Assembly: GCA_016490735.1 (NCBI GenBank)
Contig: JAEMWC010000237.1
Span: 854,001 to 918,000, forward strand
Reading direction: 5' to 3'
DNA from: Pachyseris speciosa
Taxonomy: Eukaryota > Cnidaria > Anthozoa > Scleractinia > Pachyseridae
DNA length: 64,000 bases
Below the pieces are notes generated by a model. That model did no database searches. It had not been told where the DNA came from and worked only from the letters and a program-made list of their open reading frames with translations. Both the position numbers and the translations under genes were made by a program. Below are positions 37,500-50,061 of this stretch, one piece after another. Numbering within the stretch: the first letter of the stretch is position 1; every line of letters begins with the position of its first letter.

Positions 37500-40462
37500 G
37501 TCATGCTAATAAACGTTTGCTTCAATGGTTATATTACTTACATTCATACGTGTCCTCTGTGTCCTCTAACTAATGGGTCCTTACATTTTAAACGGGAGCA
37601 AGTGGTATATTCCAGTACAAGGTCTCACCTGATTGGAGACCACCCTTCAGGTGAGACAAAAGAACAAACAACACAAACAATGGAACCTAGCCCTAAAACA
37701 ACAGGGCTGCGACACTATCCCCGCCACTGAAATTTAGAGCTTATAGGAGATGCTAGGCTACCGAATTGATGTATCCTCGCGCCCCATATTTTATGCGTTT
37801 TTTGAAATCTGATCTCCTGAGCTCATTGGTTAACCCCCGTGAAATACCGAGATGGATATAGAACTTTTAAGATGACAGTCAGCCATGTGGCGTCACTTGA
37901 ATTAACTCGCTTATTCTATTATCGTGTTTATTTGTTGATAATAATACTGGTACACTTAAACGCTCAATCACCTTCAAAGTATAGTAATAATAACGACAGC
38001 AAAACCCGACGAGTACGCAACAAAAAAAAGTAAATAAATAAAATAAAATAAAAATACCTCTCTGTACTGAATTATTCATGGTTTATTCAAATTAACTGAT
38101 CTCAACTATTTCGTCCTCTGAATTACTGTAAAGCCTTATTTCCTCCCAAACCTTTGGCTATTACCAGTCCCCTTTTCATGTTGGTACCATGCTTAAATGA
38201 ATGAGATTCAGGAAGGCCAGAGGTCGGGGCAACAATGATTACCAAGGCGTAATGTTTCAACCATTATATTTTGAGTTTGGATGTCCCTTCATCTCCTAAT
38301 AGAACCAAACTGGCAAACCATGCACAATTGATCTTTGCTTATTACTTGGCTATAAGCTGTGAATGGACTGGCAAACCATGCAATTCTAAAGAAACCAGGC
38401 CACAGAGACTTCAAGATAATTGACCTTTGCGTATTACACATCGAAATACTATAACCCGTGATATCTTTATTCATATCTTTTATGATCGTTGCGTTTGAGT
38501 GTGATGCAAAGAATAAAATACATAAATAGCCGTATACGTTTCAGTGAAGTCATATATTTATGAACGAGCATTTTAGGTTTCTGCTAGCAGTTAAACATAA
38601 ACTGTTTATACCTCATGCAACCTTACGACGATTTCGACGACAATTTTAAAAGGCCATATTGGCACTATTTCAGGCGGCAATCAAATATTTATGACTGCTC
38701 AAACCATAACACCTCTGAGGAAAACTGTAAGCAGCAATTAAAAAACGAATCTGAACGCAATCTCGTGTACAGTTCAGTTATGTAAAACAGCGTAATCCAT
38801 AAAATTGCACGACATTTTTCGTTTTAAACTAAAATTTTTTGACAAGAACATAAATGCATTTGATCTTGAATAAAACGATTTATGTTTTCATGATAACGTT
38901 TTGAAAACTTTTCAGGCATCTTCCATAATTAAAGACTTCTTTAAGGGGCCGGCACTTTAGTATTTTAGTTAGAAAGGGCTTTGAATGAATGCACTCATTA
39001 TTAAGAAGTGTCTTTGACATATTTTATTGATTCAAGAATGGCAGCCGTGATGTATGGTGTTTATTTGCCTTTACTTCAATCCTCTCTCGCTCAAGCAAGA
39101 ATGAGATAAAGACCTAAAAAGATCCTGACTTCAAAAAGAAAAGGTAAGACCACTTTGAAGAAGAATTTTGTAGGTTTTCTAAAAAAATAAAACTTTTCTT
39201 GACAAAATTAGCGCAAAAATTAAATAGCACGTGCACGCGACTATTCGGCTCAGTATTCCATATTTTCTTTAGAAAATGAACAAACGCTGGATGTTAACTC
39301 TTGAATCTTCTATACTTCAATGTAAAATGTGGTACTTCTATATGCTTTTCATACTTCTAAAACTCGTGAAAAGTCTTTCTGTTATCTGGGTATAAAAGGA
39401 ATCGAACCTAGTCCCTTCCCTGTTTTTCAATATTATGGACCGGTATTCTGTTTATTATTTTTTTAGCTGTTAAATTTAACTACCGATCTTTTTTGGATTT
39501 GCTTCTTGATTAGATTGCTATCTATGTAAAAAAGTTATATTATTTAAGCTAGAATCTAACATCGCAGTAGCCGACATCTGGCCTGAGTGAATTCGAAACA
39601 AGTCAACAAACAAACCACTCATGGGCAACAAATCTGACCGTCCTTACCTTGAATACTGGTGCGATTTTGTGGGCTGAAAATCCTCGTCTCCAAAGACAAG
39701 TTGTTTTACTCCCCTCCACAGAACAAACTGTTCAGAAAAGGGAAACATCTTTTTGTATTCCTGTTACAACGTGGCGGGAAAAATAGTCCCTTGGGGCAAG
39801 TCTCAACCTTGCATTGCCACATGGGATTATAATTAAGCAATCAAGTCCTTTTTTCCTCTTTTTCTATTTCTCTATTCTCTATTTTTAAATTAAAAAAATT
39901 AGAACAATGAAACAGTAAAGATATCAATTTTCCTGGAAATACAAAACATCCAGTCGAGGTTATCTCATTACCTCAGATATCTAATTTTTGCCAAAAAAAT
40001 GAAAAATAAAAAAATGTCCGAAATATGTTTTTGGCAATAAATTCATTTTATTTTATCACAACTTTAAATAAAATTTCAAAGAAAAATATGAAAAATTACT
40101 GCAAATTTCAGTTCTATGACCCATGTAATATCATTTCACTGTTTTAAAAATGAACCGGCTTTAAACACTTAACGTACACAAAAGTTGTTTTCCTTTCACT
40201 ATTTTAGTGATTGGCCGACTCAAGACCGCGCATGGATAGTCAACTTCAAAATGTAACCAAGTAACAAAATGTGTTTCAAACAATGTCAAATTCAAATAAT
40301 AACATTTAGTTTTAAAATGTCGTATTGTATGATTCTGTACAATATTATGCTTTTATAATGCTTTCAAAGCGTCTCCAATCTGTTTGTGAACGTCCACGTT
40401 TCCTCTGAGTGGCTCTGAGGTCGAAACTAATTCTCGTAATCTGCGTGTTTCTTTCGTATCAG
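37500..40462. other. About 3 kb without a recognised gene
   Basis: AT-rich DNA upstream of the receptor gene. Small ORFs only. An AAATA run lies near 38036-38056. The receptor promoter must lie here or in an upstream exon, since an AG precedes the receptor ATG. Confidence 0.4.
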
Positions 40463-40891
40463 ATGTCCAAGCAATGGTATTTGCTCATTGTTGCATTATC
40501 GGCGTTGTTCCTTTTGACGACAGACGGTGAGATGTTACCTTATATTCTGTTATCATCACCACCTGACCACCACCACAATCATCATTAGGGAGCTTTAGCA
40601 ACGAGGACGGCAACGGCAAAGAGAACGCCACAAAATAATAGGTTTAATGAGCACAAACAATGGTTCTGCACGTGCATTTTACATTTTGGTACATTTCTTT
40701 GTCGTCCTCTGCAAAACAATAACCTGAAATCGGACCGAGAACGTAAGCCCATATGTTCATATGTTCCCGTGAAAGAAATGAGTGTGAATGATATATGAAA
40801 TGAATCATATATGAACTGCGGAAATGAAATCAAATGAAGAATGATCCTCGCAGTTTCCTTTCATGGGAACATATGAATCCACAATTGACCT

Positions 40892-40932
<41 letters not shown>

Positions 40933-41823
40933 ATCGCACCGGTAATCGCGAGATCACGGGTTCAAACCCCGTTGAAGTCCTGAATTTTTTTTTTCAGGCT
41001 TCTTTTCGCAATTGTATAACTTGCGTTCACAACTGCGAGGATCATTCTTCATTTGATTTCATTTCCGCAGTTCATATATGATTCATTTCATATATTATTC
41101 ATAACTAACGTATGTAGGTTAAACTAGATAACCGTAAACTACGTAGTCTGGGCCTAAACTTGGAAGCTGTTCTAGATGATTACACGGCCTGCCAGAGAGT
41201 TTCTCCAAACCACTTTATAATCAGTATAGCACCACGTAAAAATTCTGAATTCATATCCTTGGTTTGATTACCACTGGCTGTTAGATAGTTTATCAGTCTA
41301 GAGTATCAGTTGGGGTAATATAAATAGATACAATGCACCAATCAAATACCAAAATGGAAGGCTTTATAGTCAATTAAAGAAATATATATCAGTTAAACAG
41401 ATTAATACCCCTTTAACAGCGGCGGTAAAGAATGACGAACAGAGGTTGATAAGTGACCTGTTTCAGAACTACAGTAAGTTATCTCGTCCAGTCCTTCAGA
41501 GGAATGCCCAAGTGGTAGTCACGTTCAGAGCAAAACTCAAGCAAATAATAGATTTGGTAAGTACTTATGAAAAAGAACGATTCGTCCTGAATAGGAAAAG
41601 CGATGCTTTATAAACGTGTTCCAAGTTTCAGATGACCTGAACTTGGAAAGTTAAGTACAAAGCTGAAGCAGAAAAAAAAAACTTGAAGTAAAAGGACCTA
41701 GATGTTCCTACGATTTAAGCTTAGAAAACGCTAACTCCCTATCAGAAACTTTAATTCCACTTTTTTATTCATTCATTTATCCATCCTTCCGTCCGTTCAT
41801 TTGTTTGTGTGTTATTTATGTAT

Positions 41824-41858
<35 letters not shown>

Positions 41859-44800
41859 TTAGGGCCGTTCCAGTTACAGTATGTGATAAAATTGACCGTG
41901 TTTGAACACTATTGGAAAATGCTAACTCCCTATCAAAAACTTGAATTCCACTTTTTTTCTTCATTCATTTATCAATTCGTCCGTCCGTTCGTTTGTTGAA
42001 CACTATTAAGATTCTGTTTGTAACTCTCCTGCTTCTGATTACCCGTTGCTGGCCAAACTGGTTTTGTATACATTGTTTATTCCCTTATTCCATATCTTTC
42101 ATATATCACTCCCTTTCCACAAAACTCCAACTGTGACTGCTCCTCGTTGAACTTGTTTAATGTCCATTCTATTTTGTCCAATCCAGAAAGACAACGAACA
42201 ACTCTTACAAGTCATCCTTTACACATATCAGGTATTATACTGTGAATTAAACAAAGAAAACCCTTACTATCGGTGTTAATGACAACACTATGAAACATTC
42301 TTACGATCAAAAGCAACATCTGAAGGGTTTCTAACTTCCAAGCATAAGCGGACAGGGGGGTAAAATTTATTCATGCAAGCAAGGTTTATTCTTATTGCTG
42401 TAAAGTTAATGTTAAAGTAAAGGGAGTGTCGTGTAACCAAACCTTAAGCAATTAATCTGGCCAAACGTCCAATTACTTACATGTAGAAGTCTCCAGGCCT
42501 GCCGTGGGAAACTGGCACGCTAGCTTTGTTTTGGTTTTGCTTCCAAGTGGCTAGAGCAAACCTTTCAGACAATAGCTCTAGGGTTTTCAGATGGAACGTC
42601 TTATCCCACTGAATTTTTGCAAGAGGTCCTATTAAAGCCTTTAGAGATTTAGACTGCTGAGTGTAGGCTGAGATCCAAGGAGCAGAACTGGATAAAGAAT
42701 AATTATAAAGAGTTATCCAGATTCTCGACACCCTATTGTTTGCATGAAGCGAGTGCCCAACAATACATTGGACTTTCTACAAACACCCTAGAGGTAATGT
42801 CAAAGATAGTAGGATTAATCCAGTTTGGCGCTATGAATTGAAACAGGGGCACCCAACGACAAGTTTCGGTAGATATCTGTTCGGTGGAGGGTGATTCGCA
42901 TTGCGCTTTCGGCGTCGATTGGGGGGTGCACTCGGATTTTCGTAACTAAAACGTAGCCTAAAAGATTCGAAATTGGGAAATCATAACGCCTGAGGCTTTC
43001 GGAAAGGTCGTAATTGCTTTTTTTGGCTGTCAAAAACGTCAGCTAGCATTTTCGGAGAGAAAATAGTTCTCTAGAAAGTTCGTGGAAAGGTAGTTTCAGC
43101 TTGCATTTTCTCAAAGGAAGATTTTGTTCCCTAACATTTTCAGGCAATTAAAATTTCAGCTAGGGAATCCGAACAGATGAACTTTTTCTAGCTTATGAAA
43201 ACATCGCTTTAAACAGACTTCAAACACCATAAGGCACTTAAAAATGGCTTTTTACAGCTTTTGGTTGATTTGGCTCGTTGGGTGCCCCTGTTGAAAGTTG
43301 AAAATTGGCTCAGTAGTCAGATGACATGCACAATGTATGAATATTACCAATTAAATTTGGCAAGATGTTTTAGCCCTTCCACTTTAAAAGGGTCTCCACG
43401 GTCCCTGAAGGTGACAACTTATAAGGATTGGTAGTTATGATCCATCAAAGTACAAGAGCTGGAAAGTCCTAGAAATCGTTCTCAGCCACCTAAACAAGGA
43501 GGCAATCTTTCTTTTTGGTTCACAACTCGACGCATAAGAAATGATCCTTCTTCGTTAATGTAATTCTAGAGGCTCAATGTACAAAACTAATTACTGCAGT
43601 TATAGTTTAGTTCAATCGACATCTGCATGTAAGCGCATTTCTTTCTTTTCCCAGGGATGGAATAACCCATTGTTGACATGGAATGCATCCCACTACGGTG
43701 GTATCGATGAGATCAATGTAGATGCTTCTAAAGTTTGGGTCCCAGATATAGTTCTCTACAACAGGTATGCTAAAGAAGTTATCAATTGCATGTTCGAGGA
43801 TGGAAGAATGCCAAATTGATTCGAATTTAAGAAAAAAATCCCTCAAAGATTTAATCGACGTTACTACAGAGATTATTAAGATAGCTAAAATTGATTACAA
43901 TTATTTTAACCATAACCACTCTTGTAGGGACTCAAATTTAAAACGAATGCAGAGGAAAAAAAAAATCAAAGATAGATTATAGACGCCTTCATCAGTCTTT
44001 GGCAGAAGGAAGAGCATCGTCTAGATAGTTATCATGGCATCAGTGGCAATGCTTCACTCAACATCGAAAACCATTTGAATCTGGCTGTTTTTTACACTAA
44101 CATGATAATCGTTACCGAGAAAAGAATAAAACGTGTGCAAGTAGAGAAAAAGGCAGGGTCTTTACGCAATAAAAACAAACTAACAGCGTATCCTGTTATA
44201 TGTTACTTTATTTCTTACGTCGCATTTCAGCGCGGAGTTCGAATTTCCTGGAGGAACTTACAAGTACAAAACAGACGTAGTGATTTACTCGAATGGAGAC
44301 ACCATTTGGCTTGCGCCCGCCATGTTTGTGACAGTTTGTCAGTTAGACGTCAGGTAATGCCTCACCTTATAAGGTAGTCACCGTAGCGTGTTTTGCCGTT
44401 TCGGTGACTTTTGATCCATCTTATGGGGTCTGGACTATACTGCAAAACACCTTGGTGAATTAATACAACAATAAAATAAAAGAGTATAAAGAAACTAAAA
44501 GTACATTTGATTTATTCCAAGATTTTTCCCGTTTGATGAACAAAAGTGTGCAATGAAATTCGGGAGCTGGACTCATGACGAAAGCCGTTTGGACATGCGC
44601 ATTCTAACCAATGCTTCAAGCGACGACATCTACACTGAACATGGTGAATGGCAGCTGCTCAGCATAGAGCAGAAAAGGTACAGTGGGTGTGCTTCATGAC
44701 GTCATCTCTATGGGAGATCGGATGAGATAAGTAAATGAATGATTTTGTTTGGAAAACGGTGTTGAGAGATTACATGTGAGCGACAGAGATAACTGTCATT

Positions 44801-45992
44801 GAACGGTGGCTGGGAAGGAATTGCGGGGCGCATGCTTAAAGATGTAATTTCGTGAAATGGAAGCTTAATAAATAATTGAATAATGACGCAACATTTACAC
44901 GATGGACACAAAAATCCGTAAGGTCGTCGTATGGGAAGTTAAATATTCAGTTCCACAAACTTAAGCTCGGATTATAGCACACCGAGCTACATACAACTCA
45001 GCCGGGAACCGTTGAGTTGTTCGTGGCTCAGAGATAAAGAAAATACTTCAACTCCAGGGTTATGAAGAAATATGGCCTCATAAGAATACGTGTGAAGGGG
45101 CGGCAGGGACTTTTACAGTGGAACCTAAATTTAACAAAGTGCTAAGGGGCTGTAGGAAAATTGGTTCGTTATATCGAGGATTTCCATTAAAAGGTCGAGA
45201 TGAAGAATATCCTGCGTTATATCGAGGAATTCGATATATAGAGGTTTATTAAATCGAGGTTAAACTGTACTCTGAGATGCACCAGTATCTTATCCATACT
45301 GGGGGTTGTGAATCCCCATGAAAGCTGACCTTATGTCTGAACTTGCTGCTTCCTTCAATCGTTGGATAATACCTAACATATGTTTTGTTCATTTCCCTGC
45401 CAGGACTTCAAAATTGTACGACTGCTGCCCCAAACCTTACGTTGATATAACATACATTATCCACCTCCGCCGGAAGTCCCTATTCTACACACTGTATCTC
45501 ATTGTCCCTGCGCTGATAATCACAGCCATGGTCCTCGTCGGGTTCTACCTGCCACCCGAGTCTGGCGAAAGGATGCAGCTAGGTATCACCGTGCTGTTGG
45601 CCATGATAGTGTTCCTGCAGCTTGTTTACCAGAATCTTCCATCCACTTCCAACAGCGCTCCGCTACTCGGAAAGTTCTACATTATCACAATGTTCCTGAT
45701 CTCCCTTTCATTAGCCGCAACTTGCCTGGTTCTGAATTATTCATATGGTCGCCATGGTGATGGAGAAATGCCAATTTGGGTTCGACTAATCATACTAGAC
45801 TGCCTCGGAAGGGTTTTTGGATCGAAAAAATCTTTTGGTAACCGAAGACGAATCATAACGAGTGACGATGTCATAAAGAGAAATGAATGGAAACTTGCTG
45901 CTCACATTTTGGATAAGTTCTTCATGGCCTTCTTTGCTTTCCTGATCACTGTCGCATCACTGTCGTTGTTTCTCCAAGCTCCTCACTATTAG
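40463..45992 (+). CDS. Nicotinic acetylcholine receptor-like alpha-type Cys-loop subunit, 407 aa, complete
   Basis: Seven coding exons join in frame: 40463-40526, 41420-41556, 42187-42231, 43655-43764, 44231-44353, 44522-44677 and 45404-45992 (1224 nt). Exon 1 is a signal peptide (MSKQWYLLIVALSALFLL). Exon 2 has the N-terminal helix (EQRLISDLFQNYSK). Loop A is WVPDIVLYN; loop B includes FGSWTHDES; the Cys-loop is Cys155-Cys169, spacing 13. Loop C has YDCC (Cys219-Cys220), the vicinal pair that marks alpha-type, agonist-binding subunits. M1 to M4 are at about 238-260, 267-290, 300-320 and 385-405. M2 starts GERMQLGITVLL: Glu at -1' predicts a cation channel; position 2' is Gln and 20' is Gln where vertebrate alpha7 has Ser and Glu. 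The M3-M4 loop is short. N-glycosylation sites NAS occur twice. It should form a pentameric ligand-gated channel in the plasma membrane; acetylcholine as ligand is inference. Confidence 0.93.
40786..41100. repeat. Foldback with 70-bp arms around a tRNA-like sequence
   Basis: The left arm (40786-40855) and right arm (41031-41100) are reverse complements over 70 bases with one mismatch. Between them are a second, smaller inversion (CATATGTTCCCGTGAAAG upstream versus CTTTCATGGGAACATATG at 40858-40875) and a tRNA-Thr-like sequence. I recognise this as a widespread repeat type in coral DNA. Confidence 0.85.
40907..40980 (+). tRNA. tRNA-Thr-like sequence (GGT) in a repeat, probably not functional
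   Basis: The acceptor GGCTTCA pairs with TGAAGTC; the D arm is GCTC/GAGC; the T arm is ACGGG-TTCAAAC-CCCGT. A and B box sequences for RNA polymerase III are good. Acceptor and GGT identity point to Thr. The anticodon arm is poor: TCGC/GCGA pairs leave a loop longer than 7 nt and position 33 would be C, not T. Most likely a repeat-borne pseudo-tRNA. Confidence 0.5.
41818..41862. repeat. (TTTA)n microsatellite in receptor intron
   Basis: About eleven TTTA units. Confidence 0.9.
42844..43290 (+). mobile_element. CAGGGGCACCC-ended element, copy A, 6-bp target duplication
   Basis: A 447-bp element with ends CAGGGGCACCCAACGAC and TCGTTGGGTGCCCCTG. TTGAAA immediately flanks both ends. It lies in the intron before receptor exon 4. 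No coding capacity is seen. Confidence 0.88.
45116..45267. repeat. 152-bp Tc1/mariner-type MITE in the last receptor intron
   Basis: The ends CAGTGGAACCTAAATTTAAC and TTAAATCGAGGTTAAACTG are inverted, flanked by TA on each side. The CAGT(G/C)GAACCTC-type end is that of Tigger/pogo-like elements. Confidence 0.78.
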
Positions 45993-46885
45993 CTTAGTAA
46001 CATGGGTAGAATACAGAGGCTAAAGCTAGTATAATGGGAAGGTGGCTTTGTGAATAGTAAGACCCATTTCTTTGCTTCATTTAAAAAACGTTTTTAATCA
46101 GTTTCTTTTTCTTTCTTTTTTTTTTTAATTTCGGGAAATCGGTTTAAGTGCATGATTTAAGCAAACATGTACAGAACTTTGATGAAATTTTTACTGGTGG
46201 AGTGTATGGCCAAATTAGTGATTTTTGTTTCAGTACAGACATATTCTGCTCGTATGTTTGTGCAATGTTAGCAAATTAGCTAACGGGCATGCTACAGTGA
46301 CGGATGTTAAAATCTGGTCTCAGTTTTTCAAAGAGCAAATAACAGTATCCAGCAGATAAATCACTACTCAGGGGATAAATGTGTATTGGTTGCAGGACAT
46401 GTTATCTACTGGATAGCGAGTTATCAGCTGGATAGAGCTATCCACTCTTTGAACAACTGAGACCTGATCAGTGGTTACCCATTGGTTAATTCCATGTGGT
46501 ACTTATCGAATAATTTATCAAATAACGAAAAGATGGTGTTAGATTCAGGTTGTCATACTGATGGCGGATACTACTACAAATCACCATATGATTGCATTTC
46601 CTTTTTGGCCGAAGTGATTCATGAGCGGCAAAGAGTTGGTCATGAATTTTTCCGTACACACCCTGGAATGGACTGTGGGGAGCATCATGTGAAGTCGAAA
46701 CGTTTCGTTGGTTTTTCCTACTTTCTCGCAGAATAGTTTTCCAACAGGCTGGTAATGACGTCTTGAGGTTTTTAAGATAAAGGTTAGCACTGCGTTAAGT
46801 TAGGTCTTCCCCGTTCAAAAGACTAATATCTCTTTTGTTTCCATGCTAAAGGTGATCAATAAAGTTTAAATGAAACATTTTTCTC
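45993..46885 (+). other. 3' UTR of the receptor gene with poly(A) signal and a MITE
   Basis: After the receptor stop codon there is no further exon. An AATAAA at 46858-46863 is a good candidate poly(A) signal, giving a 3' UTR of about 0.9 kb. Within it lies a short foldback element (46313-46467). Confidence 0.5.
46313..46467. repeat. Foldback MITE in receptor 3' UTR
   Basis: The ends are inverted copies: TCTGGTCTCAGTTTTTCAAA on the left and TTTGAACAACTGAGACCTGA on the right. Inside are further inverted pieces around GGATA/TATCC. A short non-autonomous DNA element. Confidence 0.6.
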
Positions 46886-47660
46886 CTTCTTGCGTCAAGT
46901 TCTTTCAAAACCAATAACTATAACATGAAATTAGTACGTTCAAAATTAAATTGTGTACAACAACAGCGACTCAAAACCCAAACACCTGAATGCAGAGTCA
47001 TTGCAGTAGCTTTTTTATGCCTGATAATGTTCAACGCTGCTGCCTCCGGATGGAGCTTCCGAAACTTTGTATCCTTGTATTAATTGCACACTCACCAAGG
47101 ATTTTTGCTTTTTCAACAGTCTGATTGGTTCCCGGTTAAGGGATATAACGGCTTCGTCACCTCCGGATTTGGAAAGTCCCCCTTTGCAAAAGAAAAAGAA
47201 TGTATAGTGCTTTTCCTTTATGCTCCCCCTTTTTTCGCAGTTAACTTCCTCTTTATCCAGTGATTGAATTATGTAATGAAACACAGCAAACCCGGTCCTT
47301 CGACCTTGTTGGTTACTAGCTCATTAAGCCCCACGTAAATCATGGTGAAACGTTTCTTTTCCTAAACCTTTCCCCCCACGAGAATTTGCTGGGTTTCATC
47401 GAGGGGAACTAGGAACGACTTGAGCATGCGTAAATAAGGTCATTCCCAGCAGACTGTTCGTAATTTTGGCGCCGCCGTTTCAATGTTCTTCTCCTCGTGG
47501 AATTCTTCGTTCTTCGATTAGGAGAATTTTTCTCGCTTTGAATGAATAGGTTTTAGCCTTACGATCTCAGAGAAGCTATATGTAACGTATCCCCGATCGG
47601 TTTGTACACTTTTAGCCCAGAAGCCAAGCATCGTCGAGCCTTGCTTCAACTTGATCCGCC
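46886..47660. other. No gene seen
   Basis: Between the receptor gene and the helicase element; nothing supported. Confidence 0.35.
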
Positions 47661-47837
47661 ATAAAGCTGTTAGTCCAGTTCTGGCCCCTCTCTCTGTCGC
47701 GCAGCCCTACGCTCACGGGAGAGAGGTTCCAGGGACAATTGTTTGCGCATGCTCTGGATGAACCAATCACAGGACACCATGATTATTTCATGCGCAAAAT
47801 TGGCGCGAAATTATGCAGTAGATTGTGCTCACAGAAT

Positions 47838-48081
47838 ATGGCGACCAAAGATGCAACGCCAAAAAAACTTGTCACACGAAACAAAGACGGCTGAAAGGTT
47901 TGCGGAATTGGTACTTTGCCAAATGCAAGATCAGTTATTTTAAACTCGAAGGGAAAATCGAAAGTTGGAAAAGATTTTCAAGCGTTATGTGGTAAGGATG
48001 TTGGTGATCAAAAAGGAGGAACTGTGTACTGTTGCTGTTGTTGCAAATTGAAACTGGACAATGTCGTCAAGAATATCAGAT
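47838..48081 (+). pseudogene. N-terminal coding remnant of a second, cysteine-rich transposon protein
   Basis: From the ATGGCG just inside the left inverted repeat the frame reads MATKDATPKKLVTRNKDG, one TGA, then KVCGIGTLPNARSVI, KVGKDFQALCGKDVG, GGTVYCCCCKLKLDNVV and a stop. The rest is decayed. Cysteine clusters (CGKD, CCCC) hint at a zinc-binding head. It faces the helicase gene (convergent), as in two-gene TIR transposons. Family not recognised. Confidence 0.4.
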
Positions 48082-48239
48082 GAGAGAGCTATTTATGAAA
48101 ACTAACCAAGACAAGATAAAACGTGCTTCATACGCCAACGGGTGTATCTCCTCAACCGAAAAGGCTTGCATTAGATATCAACAATCGCCTGGGCCGAAAC
48201 AGTCCGGTCGGACCAAAGTTTTGAAAACACAGCATTGAT

Positions 48240-49499
48240 CTAATTTGTGTATCACCAAATGAAGTACACGACATCTTTCTAAGTCATGTGGTCTTTTGAT
48301 TGAAAATCGTTTCAGTAGTGTACCATTATTTCGTCATGCAGGGATTTGCTAGGTTGAACAAGCTAGAAATTTGCCTGTCCCATACATCAACAGTAAGATA
48401 CAATGGTAGAAGGCTTTGATGCAGATGCGAAGAAGTGGATAGAGAGTCCTCAAGACAAACATCTTGTTAAAATAGTTGGTGACAACATTGAAACAACCAT
48501 AAAGAGGGAACAGAGGAAAGACAATCCCAACACTGATTTCCACCGGTATAACTGATGTTAAGGTGATTCCTCTCAATTGCATGGCGCATCCTTACTGCGC
48601 ATAATTTATGGCGTCATTTGGCGCGCGCACATTAGAAACATGGTGTATTTGCCTTGACAATGAGCTTTGTCAACCGAAATTTTCCCTTTGTCGTCATGTT
48701 GCAAAGAAACGAGCACGGTGACCACCCTTTTTTATTGGTGTTATTTACTCGTAATAGGCACACGAAAAACATATTTTAAGGAGAAAAAAAAGTTTAATAG
48801 TAGAAGTTGGATTATTTTCATATAAATGACGTGAAACTCTGCATTTGGAGCCAGGGAGGAGTATGACATGATGACGCAGTGGTCCACTTTTCTTACATTA
48901 TTTACAAGATCGGGCAATTTGAAATCGTTATACTGAAGATTATAGCCCAGACACACAATTAGGCTCTGGGTTTCAATACTATTCATAGTTTTTGCTACAT
49001 AATAACAGTTTTTTTTCGGTTGTTCAAGTTTCGAACATTTCTCGCGCAACTCCGTAAAATCGCTCAGAAAAACAGGCATGCAGGGCGAAAAGAAGCATGG
49101 TGACCCCATCTTTTTATTGCATTTTTCAATGTCCTATGCATGGATATCAATTATGCCAAGTTTGAAAAAAAACTTAATAGTGCATACTTTTCAGGGGAAT
49201 TACCTTAAGTAGATCCATATTACAAGAGCAAACAATGTTATTGTTAAATAAGCATTCAGGATTTTTTATTGGAATTCACATTATCACATTGCATATCACA
49301 TTATTTGTAAAAAATATTAAATCACAATCAATTCAAAACTAATCTGAAAGAGGACAGCATCAGACCCACTGCTACGAACAAGATGAACTTCTGATACCAT
49401 GTACCACATAGTTGAGTTTTGATGTCTTGGATGAAGTGAATGTGCTGAAACATTTTTTTGAACTGTTGGCATTTTTTGGTATCCCCTATCTGTAGTCAT
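48240..49499. other. Interior of the helicase element
   Basis: Decayed sequence of the transposon. On the minus strand 49499 and below may carry the rest of the helicase after the Tc1-type insertion, but the frame is broken. The minus ORF 48741-49109 (122 codons) has no recognised domain. Confidence 0.35.
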
Positions 49500-49555
49500 A
49501 GAGCAAAATATACCAGAAATATCTAGCAGAGCATGAGATAATTTAGATTATGTTA

Positions 49556-50061
49556 AGTCAAAACGCCTGAAGCGTTCCGCCTAAAAAATGACTAATGCGT
49601 TCATTAATCGAGAGCAGTTTCGATTCTTGGCTTCAAATTTGAAAAGTCAACAACCGTAGCGTCCATTAGAATATCGAATGTTGATTGGACTAATGACAAA
49701 GCGTATCCAAATAAGGAAATTTTGCGCGTCACGTAAGGGTAAGAAATGTGTTCGGAGGTCTATATCAACAAGGTAAAGCTCTTTCTATTCCCATGAGAGA
49801 GGAGATAATAAATCTCTATAATCAAAGTTACCATACAGGGGAAATTTCCCAAGATTTAAAGGTAACTGAATGTACAGTGCGGAATATACTGGACCATTTC
49901 AGACGTTATGGAATCAACATTCGATATTCGAATGGACGCTACGGTTGGATGATTACAATGTTCAGTTGGCTTATCGAAATTTGAAGCCAAGAATCGAAGC
50001 GACTCTAGATTAATGAATGCATTGATCATTTTTAGGCGGAACGCTTCAGGCGTTTTGACTG
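49556..50061 (+). mobile_element. Tc1/mariner-type element with about 130-bp inverted repeats, inserted in the helicase
   Basis: The ends AGTCAAAACGCCTGAAGCG and CGCTTCAGGCGTTTTGACTG are inverted, and homology runs about 130 bp inward (TTAATCGAGAGCAG..., CAACCGTAGCGTCCATTAG). TA flanks both ends (49554-49555, 50062-50063). Only one short ORF lies inside (49748-49984). It splits the RecQ-like gene just after motif VI. Confidence 0.75.
49748..49984 (+). CDS. Paired (Pax)-like DNA-binding domain fragment of a Tc1-type transposase
   Basis: The 78-aa frame contains GGLYQQGKALSIPMREEI, IINLYNQSYHTGEISQDL and TVRNILDHFRRYG. This follows the N-terminal (PAI) half of paired domains: a beta-hairpin GG...GRPLP-like entry, a helix with R-x-x-I-x-x-L, a turn, a helix with x-I-S-x-x-L, and a recognition helix V-x-x-I-L-x-x-x-x-x-x-G. 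Tc1-like transposases have such a bipartite domain, and the paired domain of Pax proteins is thought to derive from it. The catalytic DDE domain is absent, so this is a deletion derivative. The end of the ORF runs into the right inverted repeat. Confidence 0.6.
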   Translation: MFGGLYQQGKALSIPMREEIINLYNQSYHTGEISQDLKVTECTVRNILDHFRRYGINIRYSNGRYGWMITMFSWLIEI

